64,000 nucleotides of DNA from an uncultured Bacteroides sp. (GCA_949296575.1 CASFPE010000019.1:62001-126000); one strand, 5' to 3'; counted from the first letter of the stretch, positions 8,313 to 17,379 are shown. Numbers and translations: made by a program. The notes: generated by a model from the sequence alone, not told the origin.

Positions 8313-9910
8313 TTCTTGCTTGCTCTTTTCTTTCTTGCCAACGTTTGAATGCACTCTCTCCTCGGAATAATCACCGAAACACCCGGATAATCCAGTTCTT
8401 CACGAAGAACCTGCTTCATTTCCTCATAATTCTTTTTCAACGGGACAACCACGCGCACATGTTCGGGACGCACGCCTAACCCGATGCAAATAGCCTCCAG
8501 TTTCCCTGTGCCGGCCGAGTCCTGCCCGCCGGTCATGGCGGTCGTTTCATTGTCGGAAATGACGATGGTGACCGGCGTGTTCTCGTTCACGCAATCCAGC
8601 AAGCCGGTCATGCCAGAATGAGTGAAGGTGGAATCTCCAATGACTGCCACCGCCGGACGAAGGCCGCCGTCTGCCGCACCTTTGGCCATCGTGATGGAAG
8701 CCCCCATGTCCACGCACGAGTCGATAGCGTTGAAAGGAGCCATCGCGCCCAATGTGTAGCACCCGATGTCGCTGAACACTTTGTGCGTGGGATACTCGGC
8801 GCGAAGCACTTCTGTCAGTACCGTGTACATGTCCCTGTGGCCGCATCCCTCGCACAATGCGGGAGGACGCACCTCGACAATGGGAGAAGGCATGAAAAAC
8901 GGCTTGAAGTCTTTGCCCACGGCACGTGCCACGATGTCGGGGTTCAACTCGCCGTCGGGCGGCAACGTCCCGTCCGTCCGGCCTTTCACCCGGATGCCCA
9001 TGCCCAAATAGCCTTTCAGCATCTTCTCCACGACGGGTTGCCCGTCCTCCAACACCAGGATTTCCCCGCAATCGGCCACCAACTGGCGCAACTGCTTTTC
9101 CGGCAAAGGGTACTGCCCTATCTTCAACACCGGGTATTCGCAACCCTCCGGGTAGCTTTCCATCAAGTAATTGTAAGCTATGCCGCAGGCAATGATGCCC
9201 ATTTTTTTGTTCGGCCCGTCGGCATACACATTATAAGGAGATGCCTCCGAAGCCCTCACCAAGCCGGCTTGTTTTTCCAACAGCATCTTGTAACGCCTGC
9301 GGGCAATGCCGGGCAACAAGATGAACTGCTTGGGGTCGCTTCCCTCCATGTTCATGGCATTTTGCGGTTGCAGGGCCTTTGCCTCCACGCCCGAGCGGGA
9401 ATGCGCCAAGCGGGTGACGATGCGCATCAAGACAGGTTCGCCCGTTTCTTCGGAAAAGCGGAAGCCATCGTATGCCATGTCGTAGGCTTCTTGCTGGTTG
9501 GAAGGTTCCAACATCGGTATCAAGGCAAAGTTGCCATAAAAGCGGCTGTCCTGCTCATTTTGCGAAGAATGCATGCTGGGATCGTCGGCCGCCACCACCA
9601 TCAACCCGCCGCGCACGCCTGTGATTGCGGAATTGACGAAGCAGTCGGCCGCCACGTTCATCCCCACATGCTTCATGCACACCATCGAACGTTTGCCCAC
9701 GAACGACATTCCCAAAGCAGCTTCCATGGCAGTTTTCTCGTTGCTGCTCCACCGGCAATGGATGTTCCGCTCGCGCGCCACGGGCGACTGCTGCACATAC
9801 TCCGTGATTTCTGTCGAAGGAGTCCCGGGATAGGCATAAATGCCTGACAAACCGGCATCGATAGCCCCTTGAGCTATTGCCTCATCACCTAAAAGAAGTT
9901 GTTTATTCAT
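8309..9910 (-). CDS. iorA: Indolepyruvate oxidoreductase subunit alpha, short form without ferredoxin domain
   Basis: IorA is the thiamine-diphosphate subunit of indolepyruvate:ferredoxin oxidoreductase. The 533-residue protein has the pyrimidine-binding N-terminal part (GLSGIYAYPGTPSTEITEY), a central transketolase-C-like domain, and the TPP-binding part with PPALCEGCGHRDMY and VIGDSTFTHSGMTGLLDCV. It ends at about the point where archaeal IorA continues into a two-cluster ferredoxin domain; no CxxCxxCxxxC array is present. The start at 9910 (MNKQLLLGDEA) is preferred, with an ATG two codons upstream at 9916 possible. Its -7 box is at 9946-9953. Confidence 0.92.
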   Translation of the reverse strand: MNKQLLLGDEAIAQGAIDAGLSGIYAYPGTPSTEITEYVQQSPVARERNIHCRWSSNEKTAMEAALGMSFVGKRSMVCMKHVGMNVAADCFVNSAITGVRGGLMVVAADDPSMHSSQNEQDSRFYGNFALIPMLEPSNQQEAYDMAYDGFRFSEETGEPVLMRIVTRLAHSRSGVEAKALQPQNAMNMEGSDPKQFILLPGIARRRYKMLLEKQAGLVRASEASPYNVYADGPNKKMGIIACGIAYNYLMESYPEGCEYPVLKIGQYPLPEKQLRQLVADCGEILVLEDGQPVVEKMLKGYLGMGIRVKGRTDGTLPPDGELNPDIVARAVGKDFKPFFMPSPIVEVRPPALCEGCGHRDMYTVLTEVLRAEYPTHKVFSDIGCYTLGAMAPFNAIDSCVDMGASITMAKGAADGGLRPAVAVIGDSTFTHSGMTGLLDCVNENTPVTIVISDNETTAMTGGQDSAGTGKLEAICIGLGVRPEHVRVVVPLKKNYEEMKQVLREELDYPGVSVIIPRRECIQTLARKKRASKK

Positions 9911-9945
9911 AGTCATGATTTAAAAAATGAAAGTAATTCACCCCA

Positions 9946-9953
9946 CAAAGATA
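9946..9953 (-). promoter_or_regulatory. -7 box of the iorAB promoter
   Basis: TATCTTTG on the minus strand lies 36 bases before the iorA ATG at 9910, between the iorA start and the 3' end of mltG. A -33 element is not obvious. Confidence 0.55.
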
Positions 9954-9986
9954 GTAAAACAAAGCATTTCTACTTACTTTTTGCTC

Positions 9987-11021
9987 TTAAAAAATCTTTC
10001 TTTTGTTCAGGGCCTGCCAATAGCGGCGTGCATTGGCCTGATGCCCTGCCAACGTGGAAGCAAAATTGTGAAGGCCGGAAAAGTCCTCCTTCGCGCACAT
10101 GTAGAGATAGGAATGATGCGCATAGTCCAGCACACTGTTGATGCCCGCGACAGAAGGAAGGCGGATGGGCCCCGGCGGAAGGCCCGCGTATTTATAGGTA
10201 TTGTAAGGCGAATCTATCAGAAGATGGTGGTTATAAATGCGCTTCATGCCGAAATCCTGCCACGCAAACTTCACCGTCGGGTCGGCTTGCAAGAGCATGC
10301 CCCTCCGCAAACGGTTGATGTACAACCCGGCCACCACGGGCTTTTCACGGTCGGCATTGGTTTCTTCTTCCACTATCGAGGCCAAAACAATGGCTTCTTC
10401 CGGGGTCAACCCTGCGGCCTGCGCCTTCGCTATCCGCGAGGCTGTCCAGAATGCATCGTATTCCCGCCGCATCCGCTTGAAAAGCGCGTCGACACTTGCA
10501 TTCCAATAAATCTCATACTTGTTCGGCAGGAACATGCAAAGGATGGTTTCCGTCGTGAAGCCCATCCGGCGGCAATAGGCGGAATCATGCAGGCAGGCGG
10601 CTATCTCTGCCGAATCAACCATCAGCTGCTCCCCAAGCCGGGCGGCCAACTGCCCTTTGGTCCGCAAGTTGTGGAAAGACACTTTGACCGGCACTTGATG
10701 GTTGCGGGCAACGCGCAAGTACAAGTCCAGCATGTTGTCGTCCGGATAAACGGGGTAACACCCCGTGAACACATGGCGGCCATAATCCTTGTAATCCGCC
10801 AGCCATTTGAATCCCCGGATTGAACGGGGCGCAACCATCGCCTGCAACTTGCAGCACACGGAGTCGGCCGTGTCGTCGCGGTCCACGTAAAGGTATGCCG
10901 CCTGTGCCAGCGGCAATCCCCTTGCAAAGAAGAAAGAATACGCCGCTCCGCCCGCCGCTGCCAGAAGAATGGCCAGCACGGCCAGGCATATCCAAACACG
11001 TTTCCTGTTGTTTCTCATCAT
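9987..11021 (-). CDS. mltG: Endolytic murein transglycosylase MltG
   Basis: MltG cuts nascent glycan strands in peptidoglycan and is thought to set strand length. The 344-residue protein has an N-terminal membrane anchor (VWICLAVLAILLAAAGGAA), a LysM-like region, and the YceG catalytic domain with TPEEAIVLASIVEEETN (about residues 206-222) carrying the catalytic glutamate, plus the typical late GLPPGPIRLPSVAGINSVLD. Two adjacent ATGs (11021, 11018) are possible starts, just downstream of an AAAGGA motif. It starts 13 bases after the nuclease stop, suggesting a shared transcript. Confidence 0.94.
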   Translation of the reverse strand: MMRNNRKRVWICLAVLAILLAAAGGAAYSFFFARGLPLAQAAYLYVDRDDTADSVCCKLQAMVAPRSIRGFKWLADYKDYGRHVFTGCYPVYPDDNMLDLYLRVARNHQVPVKVSFHNLRTKGQLAARLGEQLMVDSAEIAACLHDSAYCRRMGFTTETILCMFLPNKYEIYWNASVDALFKRMRREYDAFWTASRIAKAQAAGLTPEEAIVLASIVEEETNADREKPVVAGLYINRLRRGMLLQADPTVKFAWQDFGMKRIYNHHLLIDSPYNTYKYAGLPPGPIRLPSVAGINSVLDYAHHSYLYMCAKEDFSGLHNFASTLAGHQANARRYWQALNKRKIF

Positions 11022-11034
11022 TTGTCCTTTCCTT

Positions 11035-11871
11035 TTAATGCAATCCCCACGCCTCGGGCGAACATTCCGTCTCTATTTTTGCTTCCACTTCATCCGGCAA
11101 GGAGGGGAAAAAATCAATGCCGGTCATCGCTTCCACCCGGTCCACGCTGACGGCATACGCGGCCAACGGGCGGTTGCCTTTCTTCTGTTCCATCACGAAG
11201 CCGATGGCCTGCTGCCTTTTCCCTCCATAACGAAGCACCACTTTATAGAAACGTTCCGGCACAGCCACCTTGTTCACCCCGATGCGTTTGGGCGACTTTC
11301 CCACCATCGGCCCGCACGCCACGTACACCGACCCGTAACGTTGCGCCCACGTGCGCACTTGTTCTTCCAAATCCTTCCAGTCGCCCGCGTTCAAGTTATG
11401 TAGCTGGGGGCAGATGTTGCTCATATAGAAAGACTCTTTCATGGCTTGTGCGCTCCATTTCATGTCGGCAGCCGGCGCCATATGCCCACGGTCGTAGCCG
11501 GAATGCGTGTAATCAGAGGTCTCAGCCGCCGCGCCGATAATCTGCGGATCCGCCAAGAAACGGTTGGTGCGACCCACCGTGCCGCGTGTTTCCTCCTCTG
11601 TCAGTTCATAAGCCACCCAGTTCGGCAAACGCCAATGCTCATTATAAGAAACGGTGTAACCCGTATGCCGGATGATTTGCTCCTCGCGGTCGTACAGCCG
11701 CGAAGGCAGCTCCATGCCTGCCGCAGGCTTTGCCTTTCGGGAAAATGCCTGCACATCCCCGCCATGCGACGAAAAGAGCCACACAACACCTGCCAGCAAA
11801 AGCAGCATGAGAAAGGCAGGAAACTTCCCCGCCTTCTTCGTTTTCCTTCTTCGTTTTCCTGCCATAACCAC
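11035..11871 (-). CDS. Membrane-anchored or secreted DNA/RNA non-specific endonuclease
   Basis: The 278-residue protein belongs to the NUC1 beta-beta-alpha-metal nucleases, which cut DNA and RNA without sequence preference. A basic N-terminus and one hydrophobic segment (FPAFLMLLLLAGVVWLF, residues 17-33) suggest an anchored or exported enzyme. The catalytic DRGHMAPAAD is at 127-136, followed by YMSNICPQLHNLNAGDW with the metal-binding asparagine. It sits between the fucose-isomerase-fold gene and mltG with gaps of 24 and 13 bases. A nutritional or envelope-associated nuclease role is inference. An alternative ATG is at 11865. Confidence 0.87.
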   Translation of the reverse strand: MVMAGKRRRKTKKAGKFPAFLMLLLLAGVVWLFSSHGGDVQAFSRKAKPAAGMELPSRLYDREEQIIRHTGYTVSYNEHWRLPNWVAYELTEEETRGTVGRTNRFLADPQIIGAAAETSDYTHSGYDRGHMAPAADMKWSAQAMKESFYMSNICPQLHNLNAGDWKDLEEQVRTWAQRYGSVYVACGPMVGKSPKRIGVNKVAVPERFYKVVLRYGGKRQQAIGFVMEQKKGNRPLAAYAVSVDRVEAMTGIDFFPSLPDEVEAKIETECSPEAWGLH

Positions 11872-11895
11872 TCTGCTATATCAAAGGACCACCCA

Positions 11896-13131
11896 TTAAC
11901 CGATTTTCCTGCAACTGTTCATTTGCAGGAAGCGGTCCAACATTTCCGTGCAATCGCCCGGCAAAAGGATTTGATGGCTGCCCAACGGATGCTTGAAGAA
12001 GCTGTCCACCGGCGTGTTCAAGCGCACTTTCACCTGGGAATGGGCAGCCTGCCCGAAACCAATGTTTTCCAGCAACTTCCCGGAAGCTGCCCAATATTCG
12101 TCCAAACATTCTCCTCCACACCTCAGCATGGTCACTTCGCCCAACGGGAGCATGCCTTGCACGGATATCTTGTCGGGCCATGCCATGCTGTTCTGAAGCA
12201 CGAACCGCTCCATGCGGCGGATATTGGCAAAACAATAGGACAGTTGCACTTCATTGTAGCGGCAATCGATGGAAACAGGCGTGACCATCAGCCCGCTTCT
12301 TCCCGTCAGCATCTTGGCGGCCAACAGGGTGAAAACCGCCTGCAAATCGCCGTCGCACACCGCAGGAATGCCTTCATTGTTCAGCAACGACAATGCCAGG
12401 CAGCCCGTAGCCTGCAACTGTTCCGACAAAGCCGGGCAATTCAGCGTCACGGAATCCAGACGGTCTTCCTCGCAAATGCGCTTCACGGCTTTGTAAACAC
12501 GCAACGCTTTCAGCAGTTCTTGCGGAGAAGCATTGCAGCAATCTTCTGCCTTCATGGCCAGGTAAGACAATTCGGGACGCATGTCTTCCTCCGCCACTTC
12601 GCCGGAATAACAGACAAGCCGTTCCATCGGAATGTCGATGTATTCCAACCCCCAACGCCTTTTGGCCAGAAGATAATCCACATTGCTGGCAATGAGCCAT
12701 GGGACTGTGCCGCCAATCACACCGACTCGCCGCTGCTGCATGCCTTGCAACACGGCAAAACAATGGCACATATCGGCCAGGCGGGGCAACACTTCGCGGT
12801 TGCCGCCATGCAGTATCTCTACCTGCACGCCGCGTTGCCTTGCCCATGCCGCCATTTCCAACGCAGCACCCAGTGAATTGCAGTCGCCATCAGCCAAAAG
12901 GACGACAGGATGCGGCAATTGCTCGTAGCATTGCTCGAATACTTTCCCTGTGCCTCCGCTGGCCACAAGCACGACGCTGAACAAGCTACGGTTCAACTTG
13001 CCCAACTCCTTGCAACTGACCCAATGTATATCGAAATGCTTCTTTATGTCTTCCAATAATGCCGCATGGGGCTTTTCACTTCCGCATTGCTTGCTTTGCG
13101 CCAAAGCGAAAACAATCAAATTTATCTCCAT
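11896..13131 (-). CDS. L-fucose/L-arabinose isomerase-fold protein of unknown substrate
   Basis: The 411-residue protein resembles the FucI/AraA-related group (COG2407). The N-terminal half has a Rossmann-like region ending in RRVGVIGGTVPWLI. The C-terminal half has the group pattern GIPAVCDGDLQAVFTLLAAKMLTGRSG, followed by the VSIDCRYNEVQLSYC and late HSQVKVRL blocks. Canonical FucI metal ligands cannot be assigned with confidence and the N-terminal domain is shorter than in FucI, so a sugar isomerase activity is not claimed. It heads a minus-strand run with the nuclease and mltG, from the -7 box at 13156-13163. Confidence 0.55.
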   Translation of the reverse strand: MEINLIVFALAQSKQCGSEKPHAALLEDIKKHFDIHWVSCKELGKLNRSLFSVVLVASGGTGKVFEQCYEQLPHPVVLLADGDCNSLGAALEMAAWARQRGVQVEILHGGNREVLPRLADMCHCFAVLQGMQQRRVGVIGGTVPWLIASNVDYLLAKRRWGLEYIDIPMERLVCYSGEVAEEDMRPELSYLAMKAEDCCNASPQELLKALRVYKAVKRICEEDRLDSVTLNCPALSEQLQATGCLALSLLNNEGIPAVCDGDLQAVFTLLAAKMLTGRSGLMVTPVSIDCRYNEVQLSYCFANIRRMERFVLQNSMAWPDKISVQGMLPLGEVTMLRCGGECLDEYWAASGKLLENIGFGQAAHSQVKVRLNTPVDSFFKHPLGSHQILLPGDCTEMLDRFLQMNSCRKIG

Positions 13132-13155
13132 GGCCTTTTCATGTTATTCCATGAG

Positions 13156-13163
13156 CAAACTTA
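13156..13163 (-). promoter_or_regulatory. -7 box of the fucose-isomerase-like gene
   Basis: TAAGTTTG on the minus strand fits TAnnTTTG and ends 25 bases before the ATG at 13131. No good -33 at the normal spacing. Confidence 0.4.
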
Positions 13164-13232
13164 CACATTAATTTCCAAATGCCCTGCATAATGTCAGATA
13201 AGATAACATTCCTTGATTTTGTTAAGCATTTG

Positions 13233-13264
13233 TTTGTTTGGTTTTCGACGATATGGTATCTTTG
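13233..13264 (+). promoter_or_regulatory. Promoter of the aminotransferase gene
   Basis: TATCTTTG at 13257-13264 and TTTG at 13233-13236 are separated by 20 bases, a near-ideal Bacteroidetes promoter. The gene starts at 13299. The earlier in-frame ATG at 13179 is upstream of this promoter and is rejected. Confidence 0.75.
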
Positions 13265-13298
13265 CGGCTTCAAACCGATAAATAAACATTATCCGCAA

Positions 13299-14498
13299 AT
13301 GCCGACCATATCCATTCGCGGGAACGAAATGCCCGCCTCACCGATTCGCAAATTAGCTCCTTTGGCGGAACAAGCCAAGCAACGGGGCATCCGCATATAC
13401 CACCTGAACATCGGGCAGCCGGACTTGCCGACTCCGAAGGCTGCTTTGGATGCCATCCGCAACATCGACCGCAAAGTGCTGGAATACAGCCCCAGCGACG
13501 GGTACAGAAGTTACCGTGAGAAGCTGACGCAGTACTACAAGAAATACGACATCCTGCTGGATGCCGACGACATCATCGTGACAACCGGCGGCTCGGAGGC
13601 CGTGTTGTTCGCCTTCATGTCCTGCCTGAACCCCGGCGATGAAATCATCGTGCCGGAGCCGGCCTACGCCAACTACATGGCATTCGCCATCTCCGCCGGG
13701 GCCAAGATACGCACCATTGCCACCACCATCGAGGAAGGCTTCGCGCTGCCGAAAGTGGAAAAGTTCGAGGAACTCATCAACGAGCGCACGAAAGGCATCC
13801 TGATATGCAACCCGAACAACCCGACCGGCTACCTCTACACCCGCAAGGAGATGAACCAAATCCGCGATTTGGTGAAGAAATACGACCTGTTCCTGTTCTC
13901 CGACGAAGTGTACCGCGAGTTCATCTACACCGGCTCGCCCTACATCTCTGCCTGCCACCTGAAGGGCATCGAGGAGAACGTGGTGCTGATTGATTCCGTG
14001 TCGAAGCGTTACTCTGAATGCGGCATCCGCATCGGCGCCCTCATCACCAAGAACAAAGAAGTGAGGAACGCGGTGATGAAGTTCTGCCAGGCGCGCCTCA
14101 GCCCCCCGTTGATCGGGCAGATTGCCGCCGAAGCGTCGTTGGACGCGCCGGAAGAATACGCCCGCGAGACGTATGACGAATACGTGGAACGACGCAAATG
14201 CCTCATCGACGGGCTGAACAGAATCCCCGGCGTTTACTCGCCCATTCCCATGGGCGCTTTCTACACGGTGGCCAAGCTGCCGGTGGACAACTCCGACAAG
14301 TTCTGCGCATGGTGCCTCACGGACTTTGAATATGAGAAGGAAACCGTGTTCATGGCGCCCGCGTCCGGCTTCTACACCACGCCCGGCGCAGGCATCAACG
14401 AGGTGCGCATCGCCTATGTGTTGAAGAAAGACGACCTGACACGCGCCTTGTTCATTTTAAGGAAAGCGCTGGAAGCATACCCCGGAAGGACGGAATGA
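13299..14498 (+). CDS. Class I/II aminotransferase, aspartate aminotransferase-like
   Basis: A fold-type I PLP aminotransferase of 399 residues. Visible markers are YHLNIGQPDLPTP (substrate arginine loop region), YSPSDGYRSYREKL, VTTGGSEAVLFAF (PLP phosphate site), NPNNPTG, the DEVYREF aspartate/tyrosine pair, and SVSKRYSECGIRIG carrying the PLP lysine. The C-terminus has the substrate-carboxylate arginine in NEVRIAYV. It is close to the Bacteroides proteins annotated as aspartate aminotransferases, but the amino acid specificity is not provable from sequence. Its stop codon overlaps the start of the FtsX-type permease, so the two are translationally coupled. Confidence 0.9.
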   Translation: MPTISIRGNEMPASPIRKLAPLAEQAKQRGIRIYHLNIGQPDLPTPKAALDAIRNIDRKVLEYSPSDGYRSYREKLTQYYKKYDILLDADDIIVTTGGSEAVLFAFMSCLNPGDEIIVPEPAYANYMAFAISAGAKIRTIATTIEEGFALPKVEKFEELINERTKGILICNPNNPTGYLYTRKEMNQIRDLVKKYDLFLFSDEVYREFIYTGSPYISACHLKGIEENVVLIDSVSKRYSECGIRIGALITKNKEVRNAVMKFCQARLSPPLIGQIAAEASLDAPEEYARETYDEYVERRKCLIDGLNRIPGVYSPIPMGAFYTVAKLPVDNSDKFCAWCLTDFEYEKETVFMAPASGFYTTPGAGINEVRIAYVLKKDDLTRALFILRKALEAYPGRTE

Positions 14499-15745
14499 TG
14501 CCGATGTTTGAACTGTTCGTTGCCCGGAAAATCTACTTCGACAAGAGCGAAGGGAAGAAAATATCCAAGCCTGCCGTGCGCATCGCCATGTGGGGATTGG
14601 CCATCGGACTGGCGGTCATGATTATCTCCGTGGCGGTCGTCATCGGGTTCAAGCAGGAAGTAAGGGAAAAAGTCATCGGGCTGGGGGCGCACATCCAAAT
14701 ATCCAATTTCGACTCGAACACGACTTACGAGATGCAACCCATCGCGGCCACCGACAGCATCATGGAAGCCATCAGGGGCATCGACGGGGTGAAGCACGTG
14801 CAACGTTTCACCACGAAGCCCGGCATCATCAAGACCGGCGACGACTTCACCGGCATCGTGCTGAAAGGCATTGGGCCGGAATACGACACTTCCTTCTTGG
14901 AGAACAGCCTCACAGAAGGGGAAATGCCGGCCTTCTCCGACACATCGTCCACCAACCGCATCCTCATATCGGAAGCACTGGCCGCAAAGATGCAACTGAA
15001 ACTGGGCGACAAGATACACACCTATTACATAGAAGAACAGATACGGGTGCGGAGGTTCACCATCGCAGGCATCTATTCCACCCACTTCTCAGACTTCGAC
15101 AACCTGTTCATCATCGGCGACCTTTACACCGCCAACCGCCTGAACGGGTGGCAACCGGCGCAAGTGAGCGGCATGGAAGTAGAAGCGAGTGACTACGCCG
15201 AACTCGAATCCGTGCGCGAAGCCATCAGCAGGGAGACGGGCAACCGCCCCGACCCTTACGGCGGCGTGTTCTATGCGCAGACCGTGAAGGAACTCTATCC
15301 CCAAATCTTCGCATGGCTGGACTTGCTCGACCTGAACGTGTGGGTCATCCTGATTCTCATGATCGGCGTGGCAGGGTTCACCATGATTTCCGGCCTGCTC
15401 ATCATCATCCTGGAGCGGACGAACATGATTGGCATCCTGAAATCCTTGGGGGCCGGCAACCGCACCGTCCGCAAAATCTTCCTCTGCTTCGCGGCCTTCC
15501 TGGTAGGCAAAGGCATGCTGTGGGGCAACATTATCGGTTTCGGGATATGCCTCGTGCAGCACTTCTTCCACCTCGTGCCGCTCGACCCCGCCACGTATTA
15601 CGTCAGCACCGTGCCATTGGGAGGCAGCATCTGGGTGTTCCTCCTGCTCAACGCCTGCACCTTCATCCTGTCGATGCTGATACTCATCGGGCCGTCGTGC
15701 CTCATCTCAAAGATACATCCTGCCCGCTCCATGCGCTACGAGTAG
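14495..15745 (+). CDS. FtsX/LolE-type ABC transporter permease
   Basis: The 416-residue protein has the MacB/LolCE permease layout: one N-terminal helix (IAMWGLAIGLAVMIISVAVVIGF), a large periplasmic MacB-like domain (about residues 50-270), and three C-terminal helices around LNVWVILILMIGVAGFTMIS, the FLVGKGMLWGNIIGFGICLV segment and WVFLLLNACTFILSMLILIG. ERTNMIGILKSLGAGNRTVRK is the coupling loop to the ATPase. In this group it likely works with a LolD-type ATPase in lipoprotein release, but no ATPase is adjacent. The start overlaps the aminotransferase stop. Confidence 0.88.
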   Translation: MMPMFELFVARKIYFDKSEGKKISKPAVRIAMWGLAIGLAVMIISVAVVIGFKQEVREKVIGLGAHIQISNFDSNTTYEMQPIAATDSIMEAIRGIDGVKHVQRFTTKPGIIKTGDDFTGIVLKGIGPEYDTSFLENSLTEGEMPAFSDTSSTNRILISEALAAKMQLKLGDKIHTYYIEEQIRVRRFTIAGIYSTHFSDFDNLFIIGDLYTANRLNGWQPAQVSGMEVEASDYAELESVREAISRETGNRPDPYGGVFYAQTVKELYPQIFAWLDLLDLNVWVILILMIGVAGFTMISGLLIIILERTNMIGILKSLGAGNRTVRKIFLCFAAFLVGKGMLWGNIIGFGICLVQHFFHLVPLDPATYYVSTVPLGGSIWVFLLLNACTFILSMLILIGPSCLISKIHPARSMRYE

Positions 15746-15776
15746 CCACGCTTGCGGGAAACGGCTCCCGGATGCC

Positions 15777-16997
15777 TCAAGGCATTAACAACGAAGAATC
15801 GCCGTAGCTCAGGAAACGGAAACCATGATCGAGGGCATAGTCGTAAACATCGCGCCAAGCATCCCCGATGAAGGCGGACACTAACAGCAGCAAAGTGCTT
15901 TTCGGCTGGTGGAAATTGGTAATCATGGCCTTCACGATGCGGTAGCGGTAGCCGGGAACGATGATGATTTGCGTGCTGGTGTCCAGCGTCTCCAACTGGT
16001 GGCGGACTAAATAGTCCCTGACGGCCGACAAGGCTTCCACCGGCGAAAGCTCCGGCGGCTGCCCGTAAGGCTGCCACTGGCTCACGTGGAGTTGCTCCTC
16101 CGCAGCGTCGGGATGCGCGTGCAGCACCACGCCGATGTGGTAAAGGCTCTCCAAAGTGCGCACCGACGTTGTGCCTACCGCCACGCAACGCCCGCCGTGT
16201 TCCAGCAGGGTTTCTATCGTGCGGCGATGCACCGATATGTATTCCGTGTGCATCACATGCCCGTCGATTTCCTCGCTCTTCACGGGACGGAACGTGCCGG
16301 CCCCCACGTGCAACGTCAGTTCGCCCAACGCCACGCCCTTCGCCTGCAAGGCTTCCAGCACCGCAGGCGTGAAGTGGAGCCCCGCCGTCGGCGCGGCAAC
16401 AGAACCTTTCACCTTGGAATAAACCGTCTGGTACGTCTCTTTGTCGCTCTCCTGCGTCTCGCGGTTCAGGTAAGGAGGTATGGGCAATTCGCCGAAATGC
16501 TCCAGAATGTCGGCGAACGTCACGGAAGCATCGTCCCAACGGAAGTCCACCCGGTAGCTCGTCCCCCGGCATTCGCCGCGCACGGCTTCCAGCGTCACCT
16601 CCCGGCCATTCACCACCATCGTGCGCGACAATGCCCCTTCTTTCCACTTCTTCAGGTTGCCCACCATGCAAAGCCACGCGCAGTGCGGCGCGCTTTGAAA
16701 GGACAAGGCATAGTCGTTCGGCTCTAAAGGCTCCAGGCAGAATATCTCGATCAAGGCGCCCGTTGCCTTGTGGAAGTGCAGGCGCGCCTGAATGACCTTC
16801 GTGTTGTTGAACAACAACAGTTCCCCTTCGCCGATGTAATCGGGCAAAGCGTGGAAACGGTCCTCGCTGATGCTCCCGTGCGAATAGACCAGCATCTTGG
16901 AATGGTCGCGCTCCTTCAGCGGGAATTTGGCGATGCGCCCGTCGGGCAACGGGTAATCATAATCTTCCATCCGGATATGGCGGTAGTCTGCAATCAT
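15777..16997 (-). CDS. queA: S-adenosylmethionine:tRNA ribosyltransferase-isomerase
   Basis: QueA transfers the ribosyl part of SAM to 7-aminomethyl-7-deazaguanine in tRNA, giving epoxyqueuosine. The 406-residue protein shows YPLPDGRIAKFPLKERDHSKML near the start, FNNTKVIQARL, the GTFRPVKSEEIDGHVMHTEY block, and AVGTTSVRTLESL, all QueA hallmarks; the late NFHQPKSTLLLLVSAFIG is also characteristic. The ATG at 16997 follows a -7 box at 17022-17029; an internal ATG at 16970 is a possible start. It converges with the FtsX-type permease gene, with 31 bases between the stops. Confidence 0.93.
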   Translation of the reverse strand: MIADYRHIRMEDYDYPLPDGRIAKFPLKERDHSKMLVYSHGSISEDRFHALPDYIGEGELLLFNNTKVIQARLHFHKATGALIEIFCLEPLEPNDYALSFQSAPHCAWLCMVGNLKKWKEGALSRTMVVNGREVTLEAVRGECRGTSYRVDFRWDDASVTFADILEHFGELPIPPYLNRETQESDKETYQTVYSKVKGSVAAPTAGLHFTPAVLEALQAKGVALGELTLHVGAGTFRPVKSEEIDGHVMHTEYISVHRRTIETLLEHGGRCVAVGTTSVRTLESLYHIGVVLHAHPDAAEEQLHVSQWQPYGQPPELSPVEALSAVRDYLVRHQLETLDTSTQIIIVPGYRYRIVKAMITNFHQPKSTLLLLVSAFIGDAWRDVYDYALDHGFRFLSYGDSSLLMP

Positions 16998-17021
16998 AGT
17001 CACTGTTTCAATAAAACGGCG

Positions 17022-17029
17022 CAAAGATA
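17022..17029 (-). promoter_or_regulatory. -7 box of queA
   Basis: TATCTTTG on the minus strand ends 25 bases before the queA ATG at 16997, a perfect match to TAnnTTTG. Confidence 0.55.
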
Positions 17030-17172
17030 CGCTTTATCCCGGAATGCCCCGCACGGTGCAGGCCAAAAGAATGCGCCGGGATGGCCTGCCCCTCCCTTCA
17101 TTTCCGACAATTTGTCCTGCATTTTAAACAAATGCACAGAACGTTCCTTCCACTTCATCCCAAACAATTTTC

Positions 17173-17239
17173 TGCACGATTATTAATCTTCAGGCGTTAC
17201 GATTATTAATCGTACACGTGTACGATTAATAATCGTGCA
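17173..17239. repeat. Perfect 38-bp palindrome with a third competing arm
   Basis: Bases 17199-17236 are identical to their own reverse complement, centred on CACGTG. Upstream, TGCACGATTATTAATC (17173-17188) is the exact reverse complement of GATTAATAATCGTGCA (17224-17239), so the right arm can pair with either of two left arms. In RNA two exclusive hairpins would form. There is no T tract, so a simple terminator is unlikely. A binding site for a dimeric protein is the other option. Confidence 0.7.
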
Positions 17240-17379
17240 AAACAAACTTCAGGAAGCACCTTGCGGAACATTCTGCATATTGTAGCTATTTTTCATGACA
17301 CATGCGCAGGAAGCACGCAGGGATTTACAGTTTTATAAGGAACATAAAGGGGATTGAACGCGAAAAACCTTGGAATTTC

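Noticed and set aside
17199..17236. The 38-bp palindrome as an ordinary terminator of either flanking gene
   Set aside because: Both flanking genes point away from it, it is AT-rich, and no T tract follows on either side.
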